NCBI GenBank assembly: GCA_963978545.1
Contig: OZ021732.1
Span: 44,402,059 to 44,466,058, forward strand
Length of the DNA: 64,000 nucleotides
Direction: 5' to 3'
From: Linyphia triangularis
Lineage: Eukaryota > Arthropoda > Arachnida > Araneae > Linyphiidae
The notes below the pieces were generated by a model that saw only the letters and a program-made list of their open reading frames with translations, was not told the origin of the DNA and made no database searches. The translations under genes were made by a program, and so were the position numbers. Below, in pieces: positions 12,501 to 25,300 of this stretch (positions are counted from its first letter, which is position 1; each line of letters opens with the position of its first letter).

Positions 12501-15500
12501 ATTAAATTGATTTTTTTTTTTAATTTTTAGAAAATAATGCTCCACTGGATGCGAACTTTACCACTGCCACGCTGAGTGGCAGCCGCCACAAAACCTTAAA
12601 ATGTTTATGTATATAATTAAAAATATTAATGTTTAACTGCTAAGTATATTTTATTTTGTATTAAACATTTGTTTTTTGCAATAAAAAAAGTGAACAATTT
12701 AGGTACCCAAATCATCTAAATAACTGAACAGCTAAAAGGTTAATCAATCATTACCCTGGCTGATCTTTCCAACTTTTGGGATCATTTTCGGGGAAGAAGC
12801 GGGAGGGGGTGGGGGGGGGGGGGTCTAGTCAATTATCTTTATAAAATGTGGAATGTTCATGGGGAAATGATATTTATTTCAAATAAAAGTAGATCAAAAT
12901 GTGTTGTTAAGAGCAGTTCGCCTAGTGTTAATAGGAAAGGTTGTGAGTTTAGACCAGACAACAATACTGTAAAGTTTTCAACATATGTTATATAATTGTC
13001 ATCCGTTATATAACTTCCAACTTATACCAAACTTTAAGATGATCTGTTGAACACTACAGACTGACCAGTTGTGCAGCTTAATTATAACACCACCTAGTAT
13101 TATTCAGCCTTGTCTTACCTGACAGCAGCGTGGACGCATCGGGTGTGAGAGTGGCACATTTGACCGTGTCTGCATGTCCCCTGAAGCTTATGCTATCGCT
13201 TCCTGTCAGCATGTCCCACAGAATAAGAGTGCAGTCAGAAGAGCCGGACACTACCAGGGATGGGCTGAGAGGGGCGACTGCTACACAAGTTACCGCACCT
13301 TCGTGCCCAGCCAGAACCTAAAATGGGGGCAAGGGTGTCAGATGCGTGTATACTTATTCACTATTTTAAAAATATGAGGAATATGTATGAACGTATGACA
13401 GTTCTACAAAGCCCATGCAAAAAGTTTAAGTTTATTGTTTCGTTCATCATCTAAATTCGGTTACTTTCCGTAGTCCATATGCGGTGTTTTAGGCTGTCTT
13501 TCAAAAGTAAAAAATTTTACTTCAAAAATTATACACAAATTTTTATTTCTGTTGAGGAAAAGTGGGGGGGGGGGGGGGAAATCGTTCGGAGACGAGAGCA
13601 ATCTTTCAAAAACCTCGCGAACTGTTTGTCACACAGGGAAAAAAACTTGAACAAAAGGTCCTGTTTCAACACTTTCAAATTCGACGCTAGGTAGACTATA
13701 GGTTTCTGTAACAAATGTTTTAAAAGAAACCCAACAAACAATGTCGCATGGTATAGAAATATAAACTTTTTTTTGTGGTAATATTAAGAAAACGCTAAAT
13801 TAGAATAACATGGGAGAGAATGACTAAGTCGGGAAAGTGGACTATTTAGAATTACTGCTGGTTCCGTACCATATAATTTTTTTTTTATGTTTGTGGTACG
13901 TACATTAATTGGCTTAGACGTGAAAAGGTGTTTAATATGAGTCACTGACCTGTGTGAGTTTTCCAGTGGCTACTTCCCAGACCTTCAGCGACATATCATT
14001 GGAGCCTGTTATGACAGTCTCGCAATCGTGGGTCACCGTGTAACAGAGGATGGAATCGCTGTGACTAACGCTTTTTTCTGAATCCACGTCCATCAGAGGC
14101 CAAAACTTAAGACTGAAAAAAAAAAGGGCGTATTGTTAAAAAATAATAGATTGTAAAAGAATATCGCAATTAATAGAGCACAAGTTATTCAGAAAATGTG
14201 ATTAATTTTCTACATAACCCATGATTTAACCGTTTCAGTGACGAAGCTGCTGGGTGAAGATTAGTTTATCAGTGATTATTTTGAAAAGAAATAACCTAAT
14301 AACGTAGTTAGGAATCGAATTTTTTTTTTATCGATATTGTTTTATGGAAAAATATTTGAAGTTAAAATATGTAGATGTGAAGAATTGGCGAGATGAAGAT
14401 TTTGGTTGCCATCTGGCATCACTAGACGTGAAAGAATTTCTTTTAATCTGCGTATTTGCTAAATTGATTGAAAGAAAAAAATTTAGCTAATTCTTAGTGC
14501 AGAATTAGTTTGGCAAAAATACTATCAAACAACACTGCTAATGATTGGAACTTACTACTTTATCCTAAATATACTTGAAAATGGAAAATTTAGATGTTGC
14601 AATTTGTAATCAATGGCTTCTAAAGATTTAAACCTAACCATGCTCCAGCACAAAAGAATATAATAAAAAATACCAGCAATGCACTTACGTGTTCTCATTC
14701 TTCCCAGCTACTGAGAAAACCATGTTGTTATGAAGAGTTACTAGGACTGTTGGTTTAGCACAGATATATAACTGACTGCCATTATCAGCTGTCCATAGTC
14801 TGTGGTTACCCTGGTTGTCAGCAGACAGAACACGGCGACTGTCTGAAGCAATGTTTACACTCACGATCTTCGATTGATGTTCCTAGTGGAAGAAAAGTCC
14901 GATACTAAAAAGTTTATCAATTAAACTCTTAGTTATGATCTTAAAATTTTAACGAGATTCTCTATTTTACAATTAAATGTCTTGATGCTAAAACCTTTAA
15001 ACAATAATTTGGCAACCCTGAGGTTAAAGTTATGAAGCAGCTTGTTAGGCCTGGATTCACGAGGCTCTTCTTCCGTTGACAGTAACCACCAGGTAGTGTT
15101 ACTAATGTGATCTCTAACTTAATGTCCAAGATTTAATATTAGTTCTTAGTGAAGATTACATTTTTGTCTTTAAGATTTAGTATTAAACGAGGAGTGTTAT
15201 AACTTCTTGGATATAGGAAGAAGACTGGTAAGATACAATAACAAGATGAATGCGTCAAATCCCTCGTGAAAAAACCCTTGCTCCCTATTCCCATCCTTGT
15301 GATTTCCAGTTTCAGTGTAGTTTATTTTTAAATAAAATTATAAAATTGGTTAGGATTGAATATTTTGTGACACGAGAAATGTAGCAGGGATATATATTGT
15401 CATGAGACATCTGTAGAGTTAGGTCTGAAGAACAATGATTAGTTGAAGTGTTAGGTCTGAAAAACAATGATTAGTTGAAGTGTCAAAGTAGGGAAGGGGG

Positions 15501-16203
15501 GGGGGGGTAATTTTTGGGAGAACTTTGAAGGCTTAACTGCCTCCCTCACATGGGGAAAACTTGCATTCTCTTTGATAAGTTGTTTGGGACCTTTACTTTT
15601 ATCACTGCCATTGGTAATTTGATTTTCGGTCACCATTTACTCTAAATCCTATCGTTATTTCCGGTTGAATTTTGGTAAGGTAACTCGTCTCATAGAAACC
15701 TTTTAACATGTCACACGTTTCTGTAACATTTGTTATTTTCTCTAGGAATATTTCTGCCAAGCAGAAGAATAAAGCCCTGTTTAAGCTTTTTACTACCTTA
15801 ACGTTTCACTTTAAGAGGACACATAGATATATAATCCCTGTATATTGAGCTAGTATCCACTTGGTAACAGATGAGACTCGGTAAAACTTGAGATAAAAAT
15901 TCTCAATTTTTCGCTGAAAAGTTGACATTATTTACCTTAAAGGTTGACTCAGCAAGTCCTAATGTGAGTCCAAAGACTTTTAACGTCGAATCTTCTGAAC
16001 CAGACACTACGAATAGACCATTGGGAGCTATAGCAGCGCAAGTGACTGGAGCAGTGTGTCCACTCAAGTTCTGGCTCACATCTCCTGTCGTCAAATTCCA
16101 TACTTTCAAAGTGTTGTCCTTGGAACCTGTTAAAAAATATAATCGTATAACTGAAAGATACATGGGGAAAAAAATTCTAAATAAATTGTATTAAATCAAA
16201 AAA

Positions 16204-16238
<35 letters not shown>

Positions 16239-19200
16239 GTTGAAATGTTTATCCCGTTCTTTTTTGCATTCAGCTATTAACTCGTTTCCTATTCTAGATT
16301 TATTTCGCAGCACAATTTATTCGATCGATACAACTTGTTTTCAAATTCTTTGATGCTGTTATAGAAGGTGGTAAAGGTAATACCGTTTTTTATTCACACT
16401 AAGGTGAACCAAGTTATTTTTCTTAACAGTTAAATCGATATTTTTACTTGTTGAATTTGTAAAAAAAAAAAAAAAAGGGTATATTGAACAAAAAGTAAGC
16501 TTTTTGGTTATACGCTGCTATACTTACCAGATACAGCAAGCGTACCGTCTTTCGATACCGACAAACATACAATAGGCTCCTTGTGGCTGTCCACCCTTTT
16601 TACTTTATCTTTCCTGCTGTTATTGTTGATCTCCCGCTTTGGGATTGAGAAGTTCCACACCACTACCTTGTTACCACCAGCCGTGATCAGGAAAGTGTCA
16701 TTCGGTTGAACCTGTCAAGCAAACAGAAATCTTCAAACAAATACAATTTAAACCATCAGTTGTAGGCCATTTTAAACCTTTCTCTTCATAATTGTTTTAA
16801 AATCGAATTATTAACTGCTTATATATCCCGTATTTGCGATTGTCTGGATTGAACATACCTGTATGCTGCAGATGCCTTCCGAGTGTCCTGCCAGCGTAGA
16901 GATAAGAGTGGCCGAGTGAATGTCATATACATGGCATTTGCCGTCCGCACACCCAACCACGCATCTGCATTTGTCCCCTCCAAAGGCAACAGCCTCCACT
17001 CCTCCTTGGAGAACATGACACTCGTAGCCAGTGCTAAGTGCCCGCACGTGAAGGCACTTGTCCTCGCATGCCGCCACCAGGAATGTGTTGTCCTGGCTGA
17101 GTGCCATCTTCGATATGCCCGATGTTAGGGTGAGGGTGTTGCAAAGCTGGAAGTTGTCCAGTTTCCACAGGTGAACTGTTTTGTCACTAGAGCCTAAGGA
17201 GAAACTCTGTATTTTGAGGGTTGATTGATAGCGATATTTAGTTTGAAGAATTTGAAGTTTGATTAATTATTGTGAGAATTACGTTACAACAATAATCTGA
17301 AATGTTGTCAATTCATAAAATGGGTGATTTAAAAATGTATTTTATCACAGCTATTTAATTGAGTGATAGATGGCAATCCCAGCAGCCTTTGACACAATGA
17401 GTTAAGAGCGAAAAGCAATGATTGTGAAGAACGATTTCTGCCGTAATGTAAGTCTCGATCGTGTTCCATCGAGTCTAAACTTGTAAATAGGGCTTCTCCT
17501 ATAATAGGACTTTTCCTCTATAGTGTATGAATAAATTCGTATTTTAACTTTCTTCAATTAATCATTTTTAAAATTCGTCACTCACACCAGATACTAAATT
17601 AGTGGAGACTTGTGAATGAAAATATCTATATCAGGTTTTCTATGTGGTCAAAATGGCCAATTTGTGAAATGGGTAGATCACTCGGGTCGAAAACTTTTAT
17701 GAGTCTTCCACTTTGCAATATAATTTTACAATAATTTTTCAGATATCCTACTAGAGTACTTACTACTAAGCATTTTCGAACGATGACTTTTAGTCGTACC
17801 GCATACAGACACTTAGATAAAACAATACGAATAATAAAATACGACTTACTTGACAGGCTGTCTTACAGCATAGACTTACCATTGAAGCATAACTGCTGAA
17901 CATAATTTTTGCTTCAAGAATTTCTCAAACATCTCCACAATTGTTCAGTTTTGTATAATAGTATCTGGTCACACTTTGGAATTATCTGGTTAACAATGTG
18001 TAGTCACAACCAAATCGGTTCGGACTTTTTTTTTTATTAAATATGAAGCTCATTTAAGCAGCAACTAACACGCTAAAAGACATTTATTTAAAAACGTGGA
18101 AGGTATTTACCTGTGGCGAACATGTCATCCTCGTAAGTGACCACTATGCTGCTGATGAGGCCCCGATGCTTGTCCAGCTTGTGGACCACTTCCCCAGTAT
18201 CCAGTCGGGCAATGATGACAACCCCGATTTCGGAGCCACTCAGAACGTGGGTTTCGGACCGAGTTGTGGTCACGCACAAGACGGCAGTGATATGGTTGCT
18301 GTTGTAAATAGACACAAATTAGGAAATCTTTATGCTGGATTGAGGTGCCAAAAAGTGTACACACCTTAAAGCATAATCTGAACAACAATAAACTAACGTG
18401 TTAGAAAATATCTCAGTCAAGTTGTCTGCTGAAAAAAAGTAGTGATATCAGAAATGCCACCTGCAAATTACAGCCGATATATTTAACATTGTCTTTTGTT
18501 TGCTTTCTATTTTTCTTGGTGGTGAGTTATTTAATATTTTAAACTGCATGTCATGTACGAAACTGAATTTTTAGTAAATCCCTGTTATATATCCCTCCGA
18601 GTTAGTATCGTACATTTAAATGTATTTTTTGGAATTTTATACAACTTTTTTTCACACCTAAGGTGTTTTTTTGTTCAGAATTTCATTACTTTTTTAATTT
18701 TTTTTTAATTTTACATTAGATTCTGAATCAAAATATATGGACAATTTCTAAAACCTTTTCAATATTCTAAGGTGATTGAAACCTTGTCATCGGGAATTGA
18801 GCTATACGAATACTTCTCACATTCTACTGTGCCCTATATTAACCACTTGACAAATTGGCTTCATAGTAGCAACGACTACGAACAAATCTAACATGTATTA
18901 AGAGATTTAGTGTTGTAGTTAGGGTTGTTACTTCGTTAACATTGAGGAAGAAAATAGAACTAACAATCGTAAAAAGTTGAAAAAACAACTCTTTACATAA
19001 ATATCTACTCCATTTTAAATACATTCATTTTGGAGATTTTATTCTTGCGTTTCTACAATTGTGCCCAATCTTTACAGTTTTGAAGAAATAAAGTCTGTAC
19101 CCGTTTTCAAAAGCGAGTTTTGAATCTCACGAAACCACCCATATTGTCACATAGATTGGTTGGTTGTATTCAGATTATCTGGCGCCGTCAGCAACACGAG

Positions 19201-22200
19201 GGCTATAATGCGCCGAAACATTTCGTCATTTAACAAACCAACATACATTTACAAACACCCATGCCAAACACGGGACTCGAACCCGCAACCTCGCGGTCTA
19301 GAAGCCAGCACGCTAACCACTATACCGTTTGGTCGGCATATTGTCACATAGAATATTAACTATACTACACTTCGTCAGCGCGGTATTGATACTTTTTCTC
19401 GGATTTTGATAACCTGATGGTGGTACTTGAAGGAACGAAAAGGGGTTGCGTTCTTTTATACTCGTTAATGAAAAATATTAACATAAGTAGCACAGCAGCT
19501 ACAATGTGTTCCTTATGAGTCACCGTCAGAATCCAGGCACGCGAGATTACGACACTCTTATACTTTGACCAACACTTACAGAACAATATGGGGTATTTTC
19601 TTCTAAGTTTCGACAGTTTATAAAAGTACCAAGGGATAATTTGACTTTTAAAGCCCCATGGATGTAGAATCAATATATTTTTGGTCAACATGGGAGCTCT
19701 AATGTGAACAATTGTCACTAAACCCCCCTCCCCCAAACATAATTCGGAGTATGTGTGGACAACAGTGCCGACCACTTTTGGATCGCTTAAGTCAAATGTG
19801 ACTTCTTGTTATCTGTTGTTAACGGCATTTATCGATTATTGCAACTTTAATATTTTCATATCCTTCTGCGCAGTACAACTACTAATGGTTTGTGTCATAG
19901 ATGCATGTCTTACTCAATTGCGGGTAATGGAGCAGGCTTTGAGGGTCTGCACCCTTGTTTTTTGATTTATTAAGTGAAAATTGAGCCTTACCTCAACCTA
20001 TGCTTTATCTGTCCAGTGTCCATATGCCAGACTATGATGTCAGTGTCTTCAGATCCACTGATCAACCATTGACCCGAAGAGGTGACGTGAAGGCAAGTAA
20101 TAGCCGCTTTATGGCCTAAAAGTAAGTGGTCAGAAACATAAGTCGTATGTCTTCGCTTAACAATCGTCTAGTAATTGATTAAGACCATATTTTTGTACAA
20201 TGTTTATTGTATAATGTAATGAAGTTAGTTTAATCTTGTTTCTTGCTGTAAAATCGATGTCCGCCCGAGAAGCACAACGAATCGCCTGTGTTTCAAAATC
20301 GCCAATGGTAAAAAAAACCCTTTTTTATTCTAGTCTTTTGTTAATAATTCAACAAGCACATGTTATTGAAGCATTACATTTTAAAACGGGGCTTTTTCCA
20401 TGGTAACGCATATTTAAAAAGAAAAAAAAAAAAAGAAAAAAAAAAAAAACTTGAGTAACGCAATTTTTCGTTAAAGAATATTAAACCCACAAAGCGCGTT
20501 TGTAATGTAAGCAATCAGGAAAAATTCCAAATGTTTAAATAAAGGTAATTTCATTCTTAAATATTGATTCTATTGTAGTTATTTGAAATTTCCCACCTCA
20601 AATGCTATTTCAAATGTTAGTTTAGTTACGAAATCGGCTATACATCAAATTGAATTTTAAATCTTAAAATTTCGCTATTGTTTCGTTAGTCATTGGTTAA
20701 AAATGCATTTTTTCAATTACATTAGCTTATATGCATCGAGTAAGAGAATTCAAGTTTCAATTTTCATTTGTGAATATGTGAAAATCGTTTTTCAAACTAT
20801 CTTGTAAAATGTCCTTTTTTTTAACAGTGTTGGCTTTGAAACTAGGCGATTCATTTGTTTGTCCCATCCTACTTAGGGCTTTACCATACAGAGCCACTCA
20901 AGTGGCGAATGCTTGCCACAGTTTCAGTCGTAACAGATATCATCGTGCTGTTTAATCGCCGGGTTACCTGGTAGTAGTTTTTCTGGAGTTCTTCCATTGA
21001 AGATGCAAAGTTCGAAGATCTTCCAGAAGACATTTCAACAGTCACAAAGAACTGGATATTATGATGTTCTGACGCATTGTGTTCCTCGCCTAACTCTTGC
21101 TCCAACCCAACTAACAGTTTAGCTTTAAGTAGTACTAGTATTTAGTTATAATATAAGTGATCATATTTTAGTATATTAGAATAAAATTTATTAAAAGACT
21201 TATTAATCACACTTTTCTTTCAATAGAAAATGCTTCGCGGTTAGCAGTTATAAAACAGGCTAGGAAATTGTTTTACAAAATTATTTGTGATAAATATTTA
21301 GTGGCCTAAAAAACTTCATTAATACTAAAGGATATCCTGGATACACACCAAATGCAAGTGCTTTTTTTTTCCCTGCGACATTCTTGGGTGCGTTAAATTG
21401 AGAATGAGCTTTAATTGAGCGCGTCAAATCTAATCAAGAATGTCTAGAATGAGTGAAGCTAAAAAAATATTCACACTCTCAACAAGAATGACTTCCAAAA
21501 AGTCTCAAATATAGTTTCATGGAAGAACTTGTAATTAATAATTCGCATTGACACGTCGCATATTAATAAGAGCGATGCCGTTGAAGGGAATTTTGAGCTA
21601 ATTAAAATAACAAAGGAATTTTTAAAATTCATAGCACGAAGTTTAAAACCTCATAAATAGAATTATTATTGAAAATGTCTTGTGCCAAAGTGTGGGAAAG
21701 GGATGCCACTTCATTGAAGGAGAAAAGTTCAAAAAGTTCCATGACAAGAATATTGGGGAAAAAACTCGCAGGAATTTAATTTGTTTTTATTAAACTAATT
21801 TGCTTTTATTAAACCTAAAGTGTGATAACGATAATCGATCAACGTTAAAGCAAAACGATTGATGAAACGGGTGACGCTGAATAAGCTTAAAAATAAATTT
21901 TGCAAATAAAATATAATACATTTTTTCCCAAACTTCTGTAGAAAGTTTTTCATGAGAATTGAAATTGATTTTCATAAAATAAAACGCGAATAATTGGAAG
22001 CAGAGATTTAACGAGAGAGAATATAATTAAAGCTTTTTTTTTGTGTCTAAATTGTTGTTCTTAAAAGATCTCGCGAATTCATTTAAAAACATTTTTAGTT
22101 TACAAAGAAGTTTTGCTAATTAAAATGGAAAATATCTCATAAAAATAACTTCGATAAAATATAATTCGACATCATTATAGTCCAAATTGTTTTTCTTTAA

Positions 22201-22352
22201 GAATCTTTAGAAATATTTTGATGATTCTCTTTCCCATAAATGTTTTAGATTTTTATTTTTATATTATTTATTTTGTGAATACATTTCCTGGAATACGATA
22301 CCAATTTATTCTAGGCTTCAATAATCGTCTGAACATGAAACCAAAAATAAAA

Positions 22353-22393
<41 letters not shown>

Positions 22394-25300
22394 CTATAGC
22401 TATTCCTTGCTTACAGAGAGCAAATTGCAAAAATATTAAAATTTTTTGATTTAGATGTAAAATAGATCATCACATATTTTCCATTTCAACGTTATTTCAG
22501 GGTAAAAATATGTTAAACCCTACGGTCATCGTTTAAAAAAATATACGAAAAAGGCATTTTTTTATTAAAAAAAAAAATTGAATATTTTTTTAATAGAATG
22601 AACTGATCCCACATAAAAGTGCCTAGACTAGAGTTATATGTGTGTCAAATATCTCTCAGGAATTACACATATTCTTTCACATTGTTGAGGTGTTCGTTTT
22701 ATTAATTTGTTGGATTTTTTAAATGGGGTTCAATATCACTGTGTACTACAAGTTATTAATGAAATAATTGCACCCCATTTGAACTATACTACTAGTTTCT
22801 TAATTGTCAAAAGTCCCAGCTTGAACTTGAGATATTAAAATTGCAAAAACGAATTTTTCCCCCTGTTCGATGCAAATTATTATTTTTGCCATTTGCAGTG
22901 CTAGTGTGATTTTGGTCGGTATCCTTCTTCCCCTATTTCTTTATCTAAAGCAACACATGATCTTCGCGTAACCTTACATTTTGGAAAATCCGTTACCAAT
23001 TACATATGTAACTCTAATTCATTGGTTCAACCCATTTATATATTAATAATAGGAGAATCTGCCACTATTTTAAAGTTGGAATAGTTTGAGGCAATCACAA
23101 ATTTAGTATATCATTACTTCAATAATACACCGTGTTTCATAATGATTTGAACACCCTGTTTTGTAAGCATAACATTTTTTAAATGGTTGGTTGGTTGTAT
23201 TCAGATTATCTGGCGCCGTCAGCAACACAAGGGCTATAATGCGCCGAAACATTTCGTCATTTAATAAACCAACATACATTTACAAACACCCATGCCTAAT
23301 ACGGGACTCGAACCCGCAACCTCGCGGTCTAGAAGCCAGCACGCTAACCAGTATACCGTTTGGTCGGCCATTTTTTAAATGGATAATTACGTGTATTACC
23401 TTAACATAATCGATACTGTTACCTTATTATCCGAATTAAGAAAAAATTTAACTATTGCAGATTCCCAAAACTTCAAAAATATTTCGTTGGTTTGAGAGCA
23501 TTACATAAAAATATGAAAAGCTTTATAAAATACCATTAATATCCAGTTTTTCTCTGCCTTTTCTATTTAGGGCATAAACACGATCATGCATGGATGTACT
23601 AATTTCTTAAATAGTTTTTAATCGATTTCTTTCCATTCTTTGATAATCACTGATATTAATTCTGTGGTACTATTATACTATTTTCTGTCTTTATAAATAA
23701 CTCTGGATAACAAACTCCAAGCCTTTTCAATAGGGTTTAGAACTGGAGAAACTGCTGGCCAATCACGTGTCAGCATCACATAAACTTAATTCTTTAAAAA
23801 CCACTTCCATATGCTGTTAGCGATGTGAATTGATACATTATCCTGCTGAATGATAAAGGGAGGACCACCAATTTTCTCAGCGAAAGGAAATAAATTCTAC
23901 TCTAGAAGGTCTTAGTAATCACATGCACCCATGCGATCTGTACAGAATACAGGATTTATTCAACCACTATGTTAAAAGGCTATCCATATCAAGTGTGTCG
24001 TTTTGCCGCTACCACCATTATGTCGTTTTGGAAATAAACTTATTTGCTTTTGTTTATTTTTTCTTCTGAAGCGGAAATATTTTCTACTTTAGGGCAATAA
24101 TAGGAATCAAAGATAATTTTGAAAAGTTCAACATTATGCAGCACCTTAAAAAGTCAGAAAAATCGTTGTATGAATTTTAAATGAATATCTAAGTTTTTTT
24201 TGGCGTAAAATATTTAAGACAATATTCTTTAAAACAGATGTGACATTTAAGTCGTTTCAATAAATTTTGTTACATTTATTTAAAACAAACAAACGTGTTT
24301 TTATCATTATAAAACGATGTGTTTCTGTATAACAAATCAAGGACCTGGCTGATTGACAGGTCACGATAAATGGACTGAAAGAGTTGAAATGAAAACTATA
24401 AGCCAAATAATTCAAAACTCCCCATAGTTAAGATTACAATAAATTTTCAAATTGAGCTTTTAACAACATGACTCAATTAAAATTCCTCAAACAATCTATT
24501 TCTTTGTTATCGCTCCAATCTGTCAGGTTATACATTATGGTTTTCGTAAAGTCATGACTTGCATGACAAATAACCGCAACACACCAGTCAGGTAATCGAT
24601 TTTTTGTTCATTTGATACTAAGTGTACGAAATTTGAGTCAGTATCAAACATATCTAAAATAGCTAAAAAAAACTCTAAAATAGCCACAGAAATTTTGAAC
24701 TTTAAATAGGTTTTATGAAACATCTCCAAAGTATTAATATTTATTTTTTGCAATTATAATAACTACTTAAATTGAAATTTTGATACAAGTTCTAAATATT
24801 TTCAAGACTCAAAACCTCCGATTTTAATATGCTATTACCATTCGCCATCATGTTGTCCTGTATGGTTCAAACGGACAAAAATGCCAACATAACTTTCAGC
24901 ATTGAAGAACTTTATCTGGTGGAAAGTATTTTTTAAAATCCTGAATTTCATAGGTTGGTTGTTTTCAGATTATCTGGCACCGTTAACAACACGAGGGCTA
25001 TAATGCGCCGAAACATTTGTCATTTGACAAACCAACATACATTTACAAACACCCATGCCTTACACGGGACTCGAACTCGCAACCTCGCGGTCTAGCTGAA
25101 TTTCATAGGAATATTATTTTTTTCTGACTTTGACCTAACTTAAGTCAATTCTACATCCGGTCCCGGTGGTGCAATTTTAATCCAATTTCGTCACGCGCTA
25201 AATAAAAATCTTTATTATCCCAAATACCTACCTTGAAATGATCGCACGAAGTTCTTGGATGGAAGGTGGAACATGTCCACATCTTTGTGATCAACTGATG

